Part shown: positions 26,098 to 35,212 of the stretch, piece by piece
Layout of the letters: each line of letters begins with the position of its first letter
How positions within the stretch are numbered: the stretch's first letter is position 1
Source: Bacillus sp. 522_BSPC
Lineage (GTDB): Bacteria; Bacillota; Bacilli; Bacillales; Cytobacillaceae
Assembly (NCBI RefSeq): GCF_001076885.1
Contig: NZ_JVDT01000226.1
Span: forward strand, 1 to 51,205
DNA length: 51,205 nucleotides
Direction of reading: 5' to 3'
Position numbers and translations under genes: made by a program
Notes under the pieces: generated by a model
Seen by the model: the letters and a program-made list of their open reading frames with translations, nothing else
Database searches by the model: none
Told to the model about the DNA's origin: nothing

Positions 26098-26111
26098 CAA
26101 TTCAACATTTA

Positions 26112-26140
26112 TTATTATATAAACCTAATTATTTTGTCAA
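26112..26140 (-). promoter_or_regulatory. ahpC promoter
   Basis: On the minus strand a perfect TTGACA (26140-26135) is followed 17 bp later by TAATAA (26117-26112), overlapping a TATAAT at 15-bp spacing (26119-26114). It lies between the two PerR-box cores. Confidence 0.75.
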
Positions 26141-26155
26141 GGATAAGATAGAACT

Positions 26156-26170
26156 TAATAATAATTATTT
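26156..26170. promoter_or_regulatory. PerR box, distal
   Basis: A second exact core ATAATAATTAT (26158-26168), 12 of 15 with flanks, sits just upstream of the ahpC -35. Together with the proximal site it brackets the promoter. Confidence 0.55.
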
Positions 26171-26331
26171 TAATTTTTATATACCATATTTCTCGCTTCC
26201 TTTTGTAAAAAGTAGATAACATTCGTATGAAATTTAAGTTATTTTTGTTGCATATTCAGTGATTTTCATTTGTTAAGGGTTTTTCTCAATTAAGGACCAT
26301 AAACAAAATTTATTCGTAAAAGTCGTTCCCT

Positions 26332-26385
26332 CTACTAAACTTGTAGAAGGAATTTTAATCGTTTTAGTAGAAAACAGTATATAAT
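26332..26385 (+). promoter_or_regulatory. urease promoter region with inverted repeat
   Basis: CTACTAAA (26332-26339) and TTTAGTAG (26363-26370) are perfect inverted arms 31 bp apart, about three helical turns. A TATAAT at 26380-26385 follows 9 bp later. No good -35 is seen, so an activator bound to the repeat is conceivable. The regulator is unknown. Confidence 0.4.
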
Positions 26386-26439
26386 AATTTTCGATAATTT
26401 AAAAAATTAAGTTATTTTATGGCGGGAAGGAAGTTTAAG

Positions 26440-26742
26440 ATGAAACTAACATCTAAGGAAATGGAAAAATTAATGATTGTAGTTGCTGCAGATCTTGCCC
26501 GTCGCCGGCAAGGTAGAGGCTTGAAATTAAATTATCCAGAATCGATTGCCATTATTACATATGAAGTCTTAGAGGGTGCGAGAGACGGCAAAACAGTAGC
26601 AGAGCTGATGCAATATGGAGCAACTATATTGAAAAGAGAGGATGTAATGGAAGGCATCCCGGAAATGATCCCAGATATACAGGTAGAGGCAACCTTTCCT
26701 GATGGAACGAAGCTTGTTACCGTTCATAATCCCATACGATAA
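26440..26742 (+). CDS. ureA: urease subunit gamma
   Basis: A 100-aa structural subunit of urease, the nickel enzyme that splits urea into ammonia and carbamate. [34 protein letters not shown] and EAIAx[14 protein letters not shown] are the gamma-subunit hallmarks. The ATG at 26440 gives the canonical N-terminus and follows GGAAGGAAG; the upstream in-frame ATG at 26419 is discounted. It opens an eight-gene operon ureABCEFGDH, the order described for the thermophilic Bacillus sp. TB-90. Confidence 0.95.
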   Translation: MKLTSKEMEKLMIVVAADLARRRQGRGLKLNYPESIAIITYEVLEGARDGKTVAELMQYGATILKREDVMEGIPEMIPDIQVEATFPDGTKLVTVHNPIR

Positions 26743-26754
26743 AGGAGAAGTGCA

Positions 26755-27060
26755 ATGATTCCTGGTGAATACGTTTTGAAAAAGGAAGAAATTATTTGCA
26801 ATGAAGGAAAAAATGCTATCACAGTAAAAGTGTTAAATAAAGGAGATCGTCCCGTTCAGGTTGGTTCTCATTTTCACTTTTATGAAGTAAATAATTCCTT
26901 GCAGTTTAGTAGAGAGGAGGCAGTTGGAATGCATTTAAATATCCCAGCCGGTACTGCTGTCCGCTTTGAACCAGGAGACGAAAAGGAAGTGCGGCTTGTT
27001 CCCTTTTCAGGGCAGAGAAAGGTCTATGGTTTAAACAATCTAACAAATGGTTTGGTATAA
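26755..27060 (+). CDS. ureB: urease subunit beta
   Basis: A 101-aa structural subunit. [34 protein letters not shown] and [15 protein letters not shown]-type ([20 protein letters not shown]) segments identify the beta subunit. It packs with UreA and UreC in the trimeric enzyme. It lies 12 bp after ureA with an AAAGGAGAAG ribosome site, and 26 bp before ureC. Confidence 0.95.
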   Translation: MIPGEYVLKKEEIICNEGKNAITVKVLNKGDRPVQVGSHFHFYEVNNSLQFSREEAVGMHLNIPAGTAVRFEPGDEKEVRLVPFSGQRKVYGLNNLTNGLV

Positions 27061-27086
27061 GAGATTGCGAGAAAGGAGGCTTATTA

Positions 27087-28796
27087 ATGAGTTTTCGGAT
27101 GACGAGAAATCAATATGCAGATATGTTTGGCCCAACAGTTGGAGACGCTATTCGCTTAGCAGATACAGAACTTTTTTTAGAGATAGAAAAAGACTACACG
27201 ATATACGGAGATGAAGTAAAGTTTGGTGGGGGAAAAGTAATACGTGACGGGATGGGACAGCACCCGCTGGCTACACGGAAGGATACGGTTGACCTTGTCC
27301 TAACAAATGCCATTATTCTTGATTACACAGGAATATATAAGGCGGATATTGGCGTAAAAGATGGGAAAATTACAGCAATCGGAAAAGCTGGAAATCCTTT
27401 GTTGATGGATAGTGTCAATATAGTGATTGGAGCTGCTACAGAAGTAATTGCCGCAGAAGGAAAGATAGTTACGGCTGGTGGGATTGATGCACATATCCAT
27501 TTTATCTGTCCTCAACAAATAGAAACGGCCCTTAGTTCAGGAGTTACTACAATGATTGGTGGAGGTACTGGTCCTGCAACAGGAACGAATGCAACGACAT
27601 GTACACCGGGAGCTTGGAATATTCATCGTATGCTTGAGGCAGCAGAAGCCTTTCCGATGAATTTAGGGTTTCTTGGAAAAGGAAATGCATCAAGTGAAGA
27701 CGCGTTGGCAGAGCAAATTGAAGCAGGAGCGATAGGCTTGAAGCTGCATGAGGATTGGGGGACTACAACTGCAGCTATTGATACAAGTTTAAAAGTTGCG
27801 GATAAATATGATGTGCAGGTAGCGATACATACAGATACTTTAAATGAAGGCGGCTTTGTTGAAGATACCATTGCTGCCATTGATGGACGAGTAATCCATA
27901 CTTATCATACAGAAGGCGCAGGTGGGGGCCACGCACCAGACATTATAAAGGCAGCTAGTTATTCTAATATTTTGCCATCTTCTACAAATCCAACAAGACC
28001 TTATACGATAAATACACTGGAAGAGCATTTAGATATGCTGATGGTTTGTCATCACTTAGATCCATCCGTTCCGGAAGATATTGCATTTGCTGATTCTCGT
28101 ATTCGCAAAGAAACCATTGCAGCAGAAGATATTCTTCATGACTTAGGCATCTTCAGCATGATTTCATCAGACTCTCAAGCTATGGGAAGGATAGGGGAAG
28201 TAATTACTAGAACATGGCAAACAGCGGATAAGATGAAAAAGCAAAGAGGGAAACTGGAGGAAGACAAGGGAGTTGGCGACAACTTTCGTCTAAAGCGATA
28301 TGTATCAAAATATACGATTAATCCAGCAATTGTTCATGGAATTTCTGATTATGTTGGATCCATTGAAGTAGGAAAATTAGCTGATTTAGTTGTATGGGAT
28401 CCTGCTTTCTTCGGAGTGAAACCGGATCTTATTTTAAAAGGAGGATTAATTGCTCATAGCATAATGGGGGATCCTAATGCTAGTATTCCCACACCACAGC
28501 CTGTTTTTTATCGGCCGATGTTTGCAAGTTTCGGTCGTGCAAAATATCAAACCTCGATGACATTTGTTTCAAAAGCAGCCTATGAAAAAGGAATTCATCA
28601 AGCGCTTAATTTGCAAAAAATAGTTAAGCCTGTTGCTGGAATAAGAAAATTAAAAAAAGCAGATATGCTTTTTAACGGAGAGACGCCAACCATTGAAGTT
28701 GATCCGCAAACCTATGAAGTAAAGGTGGATGGAAAGCTTGCGACATGCGAGCCAGCAAAGACGCTGCCAATGGCACAGCGATATTTTTTATTTTGA
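27087..28796 (+). CDS. ureC: urease subunit alpha (catalytic)
   Basis: The 569-aa catalytic subunit. The nickel centre is complete: H136 and H138 (AHIH), carbamylated K219 (GLKLHEDWG, with H221), H247 in AIHTD, H273 in TYHTEG and the later metal Asp in SSDSQAMGR. The mobile flap holds C320 and H321 ([13 protein letters not shown]). Length and motifs are standard, so the enzyme should be active once nickel is inserted by UreEFGD. An AAAGGAGG site precedes the ATG at 27087. Confidence 0.97.
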   Translation: MSFRMTRNQYADMFGPTVGDAIRLADTELFLEIEKDYTIYGDEVKFGGGKVIRDGMGQHPLATRKDTVDLVLTNAIILDYTGIYKADIGVKDGKITAIGKAGNPLLMDSVNIVIGAATEVIAAEGKIVTAGGIDAHIHFICPQQIETALSSGVTTMIGGGTGPATGTNATTCTPGAWNIHRMLEAAEAFPMNLGFLGKGNASSEDALAEQIEAGAIGLKLHEDWGTTTAAIDTSLKVADKYDVQVAIHTDTLNEGGFVEDTIAAIDGRVIHTYHTEGAGGGHAPDIIKAASYSNILPSSTNPTRPYTINTLEEHLDMLMVCHHLDPSVPEDIAFADSRIRKETIAAEDILHDLGIFSMISSDSQAMGRIGEVITRTWQTADKMKKQRGKLEEDKGVGDNFRLKRYVSKYTINPAIVHGISDYVGSIEVGKLADLVVWDPAFFGVKPDLILKGGLIAHSIMGDPNASIPTPQPVFYRPMFASFGRAKYQTSMTFVSKAAYEKGIHQALNLQKIVKPVAGIRKLKKADMLFNGETPTIEVDPQTYEVKVDGKLATCEPAKTLPMAQRYFLF

Positions 28797-28806
28797 GGTG
28801 ATTAAG

Positions 28807-29253
28807 ATGATTATTGAAAAGATTGTTGGAAATATAGCAACATTAGAAAAAAGAGCAAATCACGTAGAAAGAGTTTATTTGCACAGCGATGATTTATTAA
28901 AAAGAGTCCAGCGAGTTGTGACAGACCATGGAAAGGAAATCGGCATTCGCTTAGCAGATAAGAGGGACCTCCTTGATGGAGATGTATTATACATGGATGA
29001 TAAGAATATGATTGTCATTTCTGTGAAGGAAGATGATGTTCTAACCATTCAGCCATTAAGCATCCAGCAAATGGGTGAAATTGCACACCAGCTTGGAAAC
29101 CGTCATTTACCTGCACAATTTGAAGGCAATGAAATGATTGTTCAATATGATTATTTGGTAGAAGAATTATTACAGCAATTATTAATTCCCTATAAAAGAG
29201 AGAATCGAAAGGTAAAGCAGGCCTTCCGCCATATTGGGCATAGCCATGACTAA
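28807..29253 (+). CDS. ureE: urease accessory protein UreE
   Basis: A 148-aa nickel metallochaperone that delivers Ni to the UreC-UreDFG complex. The N-terminal peptide-binding domain is followed by the metal-binding domain with [19 protein letters not shown], where the conserved His of GNRHLP binds nickel at the dimer interface. The C-terminus has a short His tail (HIGHSHD), less His-rich than the Klebsiella type. The ATG at 28807 follows GAGGTG; a longer frame from 28729 overlaps ureC and is rejected. Its end overlaps the ureF start. Confidence 0.92.
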   Translation: MIIEKIVGNIATLEKRANHVERVYLHSDDLLKRVQRVVTDHGKEIGIRLADKRDLLDGDVLYMDDKNMIVISVKEDDVLTIQPLSIQQMGEIAHQLGNRHLPAQFEGNEMIVQYDYLVEELLQQLLIPYKRENRKVKQAFRHIGHSHD

Positions 29254-29932
29254 TTCTTTATATCCATTGCTGCAGCTAAGTGATTCTAACTTTCCTTCAG
29301 GGGCTTTTTCTCACTCCTTTGGCTTGGAAACATATATCCAAGAAGGGACAGTGACGGATAAGCACAGCTTTTATAAGGCATTAACAATTTATTTAAAGAA
29401 ACAGCTCGTCTATGTAGATGGTCTTGCCTTTCACTTAGCATATGAAGGAATCGCAACAAGTAGCTGGGATAAAGTTTTAGAAGTAGATAGAATTTTATAC
29501 GTTTCCTCTCTAGCTGAAGAAACAAGAATGGGAAATAAAAGAATGGGGGAAAGGATGGCTAAGCTCTGCCAAGACCTCTATCACTCTGCTAATATAACAA
29601 AATATATTTCCCATATAAAAGAAAAGGATGCTTTTGGACATACAAGCATTGTATTTGCGATTCTTGCTCACTATTTGAATGTGGAAGAAGTGCTTGCTAT
29701 GAAAACCTATCTTTTTACATCCGTCTCTTCCCTTGTTCAAAATGCTGTGCGCGGCATCCCTTTAGGACAAACCAATGGACAAAAGATACTGGTTGAAATC
29801 CAGCCGTTAATAGATACGTGTGTGGATACCATTATGGGGTTAACAATAGATGATTTTGCGAGTGTTAGTCCCGGACTTGAGATAGCACAAATGAGGCATG
29901 AACAGTTACATGTCCGTCTTTTTATGTCATAA
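29246..29932 (+). CDS. ureF: urease accessory protein UreF
   Basis: A 228-aa all-helical accessory protein that forms the UreDFG activation complex and tunes the GTPase Ure[22 protein letters not shown] is the signature N-terminus, and [19 protein letters not shown] the conserved C-terminal part. The ATG at 29246 lies inside the last codons of ureE (8-bp overlap), so translation is coupled. The 34-bp gap to ureG has a TGGAGAGTG ribosome site. Confidence 0.92.
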   Translation: MTNSLYPLLQLSDSNFPSGAFSHSFGLETYIQEGTVTDKHSFYKALTIYLKKQLVYVDGLAFHLAYEGIATSSWDKVLEVDRILYVSSLAEETRMGNKRMGERMAKLCQDLYHSANITKYISHIKEKDAFGHTSIVFAILAHYLNVEEVLAMKTYLFTSVSSLVQNAVRGIPLGQTNGQKILVEIQPLIDTCVDTIMGLTIDDFASVSPGLEIAQMRHEQLHVRLFMS

Positions 29933-29965
29933 GTTTAATTATTTAGCAAATGGAGAGTGAAATAA

Positions 29966-30574
29966 ATGGAAGCAATACGAATTGGAATCGGAGGCCCAGT
30001 TGGTGCAGGGAAAACGATGCTTGTTGAAAAATTAACTCGTTCTATGCAACATGAGCTTAGCATGGCCGTTGTAACAAATGATATTTATACGAAAGAGGAT
30101 GCATTATTTTTACTGAAAAATGGTGTGTTGCCAGAAGATCGAGTTATCGGTGTAGAAACAGGAGGATGTCCTCACACCGCCATTAGAGAGGATGCGTCAA
30201 TGAATTTTGCAGCTATTGATGAGCTAAAGGAATTACATCCAGACTTAGAGCTAATATTTGTCGAAAGTGGTGGAGATAACTTGGCTGCAACCTTTAGTCC
30301 AGAGCTTGTAGATTTTTCTATTTATATTATTGACGTAGCTCAAGGAGAAAAAATCCCACGAAAAGGTGGGCAAGGGATGATTAAATCGGACTTGTTTATT
30401 ATTAATAAAATTGATTTAGCTCCATATGTTGGTGCGAGCTTGGAAGTGATGGAGCGAGATACGATTGCAGCAAGAGGAGAGAAGCCTTATATTTTTACAA
30501 ACTTGAAAGAGGAAATTGGACTTTCAGAAGTAGTGGAATGGATTAAAAAGCAAGCATTTCTCATTGGACTATAG
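29966..30574 (+). CDS. ureG: urease accessory GTPase UreG
   Basis: A 202-aa SIMIBI-class GTPase that powers nickel insertion. The P-loop GGPVGAGKT is at 9-17, [15 protein letters not shown] is the metal-binding CPH motif, [17 protein letters not shown] is the Walker B region and [13 protein letters not shown] the NKxD-type base-specificity motif. Length is typical. It ends 3 bp before ureD. Confidence 0.96.
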   Translation: MEAIRIGIGGPVGAGKTMLVEKLTRSMQHELSMAVVTNDIYTKEDALFLLKNGVLPEDRVIGVETGGCPHTAIREDASMNFAAIDELKELHPDLELIFVESGGDNLAATFSPELVDFSIYIIDVAQGEKIPRKGGQGMIKSDLFIINKIDLAPYVGASLEVMERDTIAARGEKPYIFTNLKEEIGLSEVVEWIKKQAFLIGL

Positions 30575-30577
30575 ATA

Positions 30578-31393
30578 ATGACTTATACAGGTGTTTTGCA
30601 ATTTTCTGCAAAGAAAAGACAACATAAAACAGTGCTTAGTGATTGTTATTATGAAGGAGCTATGAAAATTACGCGGCCAGTTTATTTAGAAGAAAGTGCA
30701 CCATCCATTTATTGTATTCATGTAGGAGGAGGTTATGTGGATGGAGATAGATATAAAACATCCATTTGTGTGGAGGAAGACGCCGCAATCTCTGTTACCA
30801 CCCAATCCTCTACAAAAATATATCGAACACCAATGGACTATGTGAAGCAAGATACGGTGATTACCCTTGAAAGAAATAGTATATTAGAACACTTTCCTGA
30901 TCCTATAATCGCTTATGAACAAGCTAAATATTTTCAAAATACAGTTGTACATATGGAAGAAGGATCCTGTTATTTTGCTAGTGATATCATCACTCCTGGA
31001 TGGGCGGCGGATGGGAGTTTCTTTAAATATGCATGGATTCGCTCCAAGCAAAAAATATATAGAAATAATAAACTAATCTTCTTTGATCATCTTTATTTGA
31101 AACCGGAAGAAGACTTTACATCTATTATGCAAATGGAAGGTTTTACCCATATTGGAACACTTGTACTTGTACATGACCAAGCGGATCGCTCCTTTTATCA
31201 AGAATTGAATCACTTAGTGGAAAAGGAGGAAGAGGATATCCGCCTTGGTATTTCCAAACTACCTGAAAATGGAGTCATTTTACGCATTTTAGCTTGTAAT
31301 ACCGGAGTAATTGAGAGAATCTTTCAATCAGTGCATACCTATGCACGGAAGTTTCTTTTAGGAAAAGAAGCACTTAGATGGAGAAAATACTAA
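30578..31393 (+). CDS. ureD: urease accessory protein UreD (UreH family)
   Basis: A 271-aa beta-rich scaffold that binds apo-urease and guides nickel from UreFG. HVGGGYVDGDRYKTSICVEEDA, TTQSSTKIYR and HFPDPIIAYEQAKYFQ are the UreD family core (GG..GGD, TQSATKVY, PDP). It begins 3 bp after ureG; an ATTGGACTATAGATA stretch gives only a weak ribosome site, so translation probably depends on coupling. It is followed 30 bp later by the nickel permease gene. Confidence 0.9.
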   Translation: MTYTGVLQFSAKKRQHKTVLSDCYYEGAMKITRPVYLEESAPSIYCIHVGGGYVDGDRYKTSICVEEDAAISVTTQSSTKIYRTPMDYVKQDTVITLERNSILEHFPDPIIAYEQAKYFQNTVVHMEEGSCYFASDIITPGWAADGSFFKYAWIRSKQKIYRNNKLIFFDHLYLKPEEDFTSIMQMEGFTHIGTLVLVHDQADRSFYQELNHLVEKEEEDIRLGISKLPENGVILRILACNTGVIERIFQSVHTYARKFLLGKEALRWRKY

Positions 31394-31423
31394 CATAATA
31401 AGTCAAACGGAGGAACATCAATA

Positions 31424-32068
31424 ATGGAATTTGGATTGCTGTCCATCTTATTATTTGGACTAATACTTGGATTTAAGCATGCATTAGAACCAGATCATGT
31501 AATTGCAGTTTCTACGATTGCGAGTAGAAGCAAAAATTTATGGAATTCCTCTTTGTCTGGGGTATTTTGGGGAATTGGACATACCTTTACATTATTTGTA
31601 TTTGGGTTAATTGTCATTGGATTAAAACAGGAAATATCAGATCCAGTAGCGATGTCTTTGGAATTTATAGTTGGCATCGTCCTTGTTTATTTAGGAATTT
31701 CAAATGTTTTTTTAAAAGAAAGAAAAACACATTCCCATCACAGAAATGGAGCAACTTCTTATTGGAAGTCCACTTTATTAGGATTAGTTCATGGGCTTGC
31801 GGGAAGTGCAGCAATGGTTCTATTAACGATGAGTACAGTACATACCATATGGGAAGGTGCAATTTATATCATTATTTTTGGTATAGGGACCTGTGTCGGC
31901 ATGTTACTATTTACTACTGTATTAGGTGTCCCATTTGTATTCTCAAACAAAGGGGTAATGGTAAATGCCCTTTTTACAAAAATCACAGGAAGCATCAGTA
32001 TCCTATTTGGAATTTATTATATGTATAACATCGGAATCAATGATGGTTTATTTAAGATTTGGATATAA
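31424..32068 (+). CDS. ureH: nickel permease UreH (NiCoT/HupE-like)
   Basis: A 214-aa membrane protein with about six helices. The motif GFKHALEPDHVIAVSTI carries the metal-recognition signature H-x4-D-H (H19, D24, H25) of nickel/cobalt transporters, and GIGHTFTLFVFG supplies a second His motif. A His-rich loop (HSHHR) follows. In Bacillus sp. TB-90 the gene at this operon position was shown to support nickel uptake for urease. A GGAGG site precedes the ATG. It is the last gene; a large hairpin follows at once. Confidence 0.88.
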   Translation: MEFGLLSILLFGLILGFKHALEPDHVIAVSTIASRSKNLWNSSLSGVFWGIGHTFTLFVFGLIVIGLKQEISDPVAMSLEFIVGIVLVYLGISNVFLKERKTHSHHRNGATSYWKSTLLGLVHGLAGSAAMVLLTMSTVHTIWEGAIYIIIFGIGTCVGMLLFTTVLGVPFVFSNKGVMVNALFTKITGSISILFGIYYMYNIGINDGLFKIWI

Positions 32069-32072
32069 GATC

Positions 32073-32118
32073 AGTAAAAGGGTCAAAAGATATTACGATA
32101 TCTTTTGACCCTTTTACT
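32073..32118. terminator. 21-bp perfect hairpin terminator after ureH
   Basis: Positions 32073-32093 and 32098-32118 are exact inverse complements with a TACG loop. The right arm itself contains the TCTTTT and CCTTTTACT pyrimidine runs, but a pure T tail is lacking. It is a strong end structure, likely also protecting the 3' end of the urease message. Confidence 0.8.
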
Positions 32119-32279
32119 CCCCACTTTATTGAATCAAGACTGACTTCTTTCTACTTCTCCATGAATACTTTTTAAAACAATAAATAGTAATTAATATTCA
32201 ATAGAATTTTTCTTTTTAATAATACTTCAAATTAGGGAGAAGATAGTAAGAATAAGATAAAAAAATGGTGGGAGACAAT

Positions 32280-33716
32280 ATGATCGGTCATAGTCTGAAG
32301 ACAATCATGGTATTTGTTGGAGTTTACCTTCTTTATATTGTAATTTCTTGTGTCATTGTTCCTTATTTTTATCATCCCAAGGCAGACCCTTTTTGGAAGC
32401 CAACGACTAAACTCAATCAGAATGATAAAAAAGTGGTCTCGCCTGATAAAGTCGTTTTATTACAAGATAGGGAAGACTCAGGTCTAGCAAGGCTGCAATT
32501 GATAAAGAACGCAAAGGCATCTGTTGATATATCCACTTATGCGATTCAAAAGGGACCATATGCAGATTTATTCTTCGGCTGTTTGTTTGATGCAGCGAAT
32601 CGTGGTGTCAAAGTAAGGCTTTTATTAGATGGCATAGTCAATCAATTCAACAAAGATTTACGTTTATATAGCTATGCGATATTTACTCATCCAAATATCA
32701 AATTGAAGTATTATGAACCTCTTCATTTAGGAAAGCCTTGGACATGGAATAATCGATTTCATGATAAGCTATTTATCATTGATAGTGAACTTGCTATAGT
32801 GGGGGGAAGAAATATAGGGGATAAATACTTTAGCGCAGCAGGAACAAAAGGAGCGTCAAATGATCGAGATGTTATTGTATTTACAGAGGAACAAAAGGAT
32901 ACCAGTGTATTAAAGAAAATAGATGATTATTATCAATATGTTTGGGAACATCCTTTTTCAAAGAATGCAGTTAAAAAAATATCACATAGGAAGATACAAT
33001 TAGGGAAAGAAAAAGAGGAAGAAGCAATGGACCTTCTAACACATGCAAAAGATGTGTATCCATTGCCAATAGATAAAGCAATAGATTGGAAAAAAGATGC
33101 TTATTCAACTGACAAGGTATTTTTGCTGCACAATCCACATCAGCGGGTTAATAAAGATCCATTAATTTGGAAGGAACTAATTTCTTTAACCGAGCAATCT
33201 ACAAAGTCCATTTACTTAGAAAGTCCATATATTGTTCCTACGAAGAAAATGCTTGAATATGTAAAGCCAGAGAAAATAAAAGTAGATCATTGGAAGGTGC
33301 TGACAAACTCTGCTGCATCAACACCTAATATGGTTGCTTTTTCAGGATATTGGTCAAACAGACACTCTATCATTAATTGGGTCGATGAATTATTTGAATA
33401 TCAGGAAAAGACAGAGTCCCTTCATGGAAAAACATATATATTTGATGAAAAAATTAGTTTGATTGGTTCCTACAATGTAGATGCCAGAAGTACGTTCCTA
33501 AACACAGAAACCATGCTTTTGATTGATAGTGAAGAATTTGCTCACTTTTTGCAGAAAGAACTAAATAAAACGGTCGATAACCATAGTCTTCAGGTTTCAG
33601 AAGATGGAAGCTATAAAGCAAAAGAAGATGTAGAGCAAGCAGATGTGGCATTTTGGAAGAGAATAGCTATAAAAACTTTAGCTCCTATCATCAAATTGTT
33701 TGCATTTTTAGTTTAA
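32280..33716 (+). CDS. phospholipase D-family membrane protein (cardiolipin synthase-like)
   Basis: A 478-aa protein anchored by one N-terminal membrane segment (about 7-29). It has two HKD motifs: H161-K163-D168 (FHDKLFIIDS, followed by GGRNIGDKY) and H382-K384-D389 (LHGKTYIFDE, followed by GSYNVDARS). Two motifs make a complete PLD active site. The family includes cardiolipin synthases such as ClsC, and phosphatidyltransferases and lipases; the exact reaction is unknown. The ATG at 32280 is chosen over 32265 because GGGAGA lies between them. It is monocistronic. Confidence 0.85.
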   Translation: MIGHSLKTIMVFVGVYLLYIVISCVIVPYFYHPKADPFWKPTTKLNQNDKKVVSPDKVVLLQDREDSGLARLQLIKNAKASVDISTYAIQKGPYADLFFGCLFDAANRGVKVRLLLDGIVNQFNKDLRLYSYAIFTHPNIKLKYYEPLHLGKPWTWNNRFHDKLFIIDSELAIVGGRNIGDKYFSAAGTKGASNDRDVIVFTEEQKDTSVLKKIDDYYQYVWEHPFSKNAVKKISHRKIQLGKEKEEEAMDLLTHAKDVYPLPIDKAIDWKKDAYSTDKVFLLHNPHQRVNKDPLIWKELISLTEQSTKSIYLESPYIVPTKKMLEYVKPEKIKVDHWKVLTNSAASTPNMVAFSGYWSNRHSIINWVDELFEYQEKTESLHGKTYIFDEKISLIGSYNVDARSTFLNTETMLLIDSEEFAHFLQKELNKTVDNHSLQVSEDGSYKAKEDVEQADVAFWKRIAIKTLAPIIKLFAFLV

Positions 33717-33767
33717 AGGAAGAAGTGAATGAGAATATTTTCTAGGAAATATATAAATATATCGTTA

Positions 33768-33803
33768 AAAGCCTCCTTGTTTCACGTGAAACTTGGAGGC
33801 TTT
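33768..33803 (+). terminator. terminator-like hairpin enclosing the parS-like site
   Basis: AAAGCCTCC (33768-33776) pairs with GGAGGCTTT (33795-33803), and the inner arms are the 14-bp palindrome GTTTCACGTGAAAC. Only TT/TT mismatches separate the helices. A short TTT follows. It lies 51 bp after the PLD gene. Confidence 0.65.
33778..33793. promoter_or_regulatory. parS: parS-like ParB/Spo0J binding site
   Basis: TGTTTCACGTGAAACT matches the Bacillus parS consensus TGTTTCACGTGAAACA at 15 of 16 positions; the 14-bp core is a perfect palindrome. ParB (Spo0J) nucleates at such sites and loads SMC for chromosome segregation. The match is visible; in vivo binding is inference. Confidence 0.65.
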
Positions 33804-34109
33804 AAATGGTTTAATAAAGAACCATACCTGCATGAGTTTATATTTTTTTAAAAGAAAAGTACAGGGGAATGGAAATTGTCTAATACAAAGGGAAAAGGTA
33901 AGCAATTGCTTTGCCCCCTATAAAAGGGAAGGTAAGCACAGGAATAAGGATACAAGAGAAGATTTTCACTATTCAACTAAATAAAAAGAAAAGCCGGCAT
34001 CTCGAAGAATGTGTGGCTTTAAGCAGGTGAATAATAACGGAAAAAAACAAAGCGTGAGGAATAAAGTTCATCAACCTAACCCAAAAAGTAAAAACAAGTA
34101 GCTACCTAA

Positions 34110-34478
34110 TCAGGCAGCCTCTATCTCACTCATTAATGCATGCATATTCCCCTCGGAATCACGAAAGAAGGCCATCCAGGTTTCGGTAGTTCCCATCTTA
34201 GCAACAAGGTGTGGTTCACTTTCCATAAGAACCTTCTTCTTCCTTAACTTCTCATAAGCTGATTTGATATCCTCCACTTGAAAATAGATCGTTGAGCTTA
34301 GATGATCAAATTCTTCATTTTCAGGTAGAGTGATAAGTAAACGCAAACCGTTACAAACAAAAAAGGCCATATTATCTGTTTGAAACAAAAGTGGAAGGTC
34401 AAGTTTTTCTTTATAAAAGTGAACGGCTTGTTCTAAATTTCTTACTGTTACGCCAATTTGTCCAATTTTTTGTATCAA
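34110..34478 (-). CDS. VOC-family (glyoxalase/bleomycin-resistance fold) protein
   Basis: A 122-aa single VOC domain. IGQIGVTVRNLEQAVHFYKEKLDLPLLF is the first beta-alpha-beta module and VEDIKSAYEKLRKKKV ... FFRDSEGNMHALMSE the second, ending in the metal-site Glu region. Enzymes of this fold include glyoxalases, dioxygenases and drug-binding proteins; no specific function can be assigned. The TTG at 34478 is preferred because AAAGGAG stands 8 bp before it and the protein then starts MIQKIGQIGV; the longer frame to 34517 has no ribosome site. Confidence 0.75.
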   Translation of the reverse strand: MIQKIGQIGVTVRNLEQAVHFYKEKLDLPLLFQTDNMAFFVCNGLRLLITLPENEEFDHLSSTIYFQVEDIKSAYEKLRKKKVLMESEPHLVAKMGTTETWMAFFRDSEGNMHALMSEIEAA

Positions 34479-34662
34479 AATAGTTCTCCTTTCTATGAAA
34501 TTATCAGATAAATCCATTATATAGTATAAATATTTCCAAAATCTATCAAATATCTAATGGAGGATTTACTTTTAAAGTATGGAGGTATCTTAACTATATC
34601 AAATTTAAAAGAGTAATAATCTGTAAACTAGTTCATCCTGATAGGAAGAAGGGAGGATGAGG

Positions 34663-35124
34663 ATGTTTTCTCTAGACGATCTTGATAAATTCGCATGGGC
34701 CTTTTTCGTTATATTGCCTATTGTTAGCTTGATTCATGCCTCTGGACACCATTTTTTTGTTTGGCTGTTTGGCGGAAAGGGTGATTTGATCGTTGGAAAG
34801 GGGAATGAGCTATTCTGTATTGGTCCCATCCATGTTCATTTGTTCTATTTTATAGATGCAACTTGCTATTATAAAGGAATTGAAGAAAAAAAGAGATGGC
34901 AACGGATTTTAATTCATAGTGGAGGAATTTTATTTAATCTATTGTCCGTTTTAGTAATAAATTTATTCATTATGCAGGATGTTTTCCCAAGAAGCTCCTT
35001 TTTCTATCAGTTTGCGTATTTCTCCCTATACTATATCTTCTTTGCGTTGCTTCCTTTTGATTATGGAGAAAATGCACCAAGTGATGGCAAGGCCATTCTA
35101 TTGGCATGGAAACAGAAGAAGTAA
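34663..35124 (+). CDS. membrane protein resembling a degenerate M50/site-2 protease
   Basis: A 153-aa protein with about four hydrophobic segments. Helix 1 carries H25-A-S-G-H29, the spacing of the HExxH zinc motif but with Ala in place of the catalytic Glu. The last hydrophobic segment ends FALLPFDYGENAPSDGKAIL, which resembles the (N)LLP..P.DG motif holding the third zinc ligand of M50 proteases (D141). Metal ligands could thus remain while catalysis is lost. The ATG at 34663 is preferred over 34657 because GGAGG abuts the latter. This is my motif reading; the family is otherwise unknown. The pyruvyltransferase-like gene follows 88 bp later. Confidence 0.6.
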   Translation: MFSLDDLDKFAWAFFVILPIVSLIHASGHHFFVWLFGGKGDLIVGKGNELFCIGPIHVHLFYFIDATCYYKGIEEKKRWQRILIHSGGILFNLLSVLVINLFIMQDVFPRSSFFYQFAYFSLYYIFFALLPFDYGENAPSDGKAILLAWKQKK

Positions 35125-35212
35125 GAGAGAAAGTGACTAATTTGGGAATAAATATTGCTCATTTGGGGTATATGACAAAAACTACAAGATCTATAGAAGG
35201 AGGAATGGCGTT

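Larger units (their letters stand above)
26017..26439. other. divergent regulatory region ahpC / ureA
   Basis: A 423-bp AT-rich gap between the divergent ahpCF and urease operons. The left half holds the ahpC promoter and PerR sites (26083-26170). The right half holds an inverted repeat and a TATAAT for ureA (26332-26385). TGTAAAAAGTAGATAACA at 26204-26221 resembles a GlnR/TnrA box, but its spacer is one base too long. No gene seen. Confidence 0.6.
33717..34109. other. intergenic region after the PLD gene
   Basis: A 393-bp gap. It holds the parS-bearing hairpin (33768-33803) and then about 300 bp of purine-rich sequence without a credible gene: a 63-codon TTG frame from 33793 lacks a ribosome site and begins inside the hairpin. 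AAAGCC (33994-) and GGCTTT (34014-) could pair as a weak hairpin. Confidence 0.55.

Noticed and set aside
26204-26221. GlnR/TnrA-like box TGTAAAAAGTAGATAACA near urease
   Set aside because: The half-sites fit but the spacer is 8 rather than 7 bases, and it lies about 160 bp from the likely -10; not strong enough to call.
28729-28806. Extended ureE start overlapping ureC
   Set aside because: The ATG at 28807 has GAGGTG correctly spaced and matches the family N-terminus.
33793-33984. 63-codon TTG frame after the PLD gene
   Set aside because: It begins inside the parS hairpin, has no ribosome site and no recognisable protein features.
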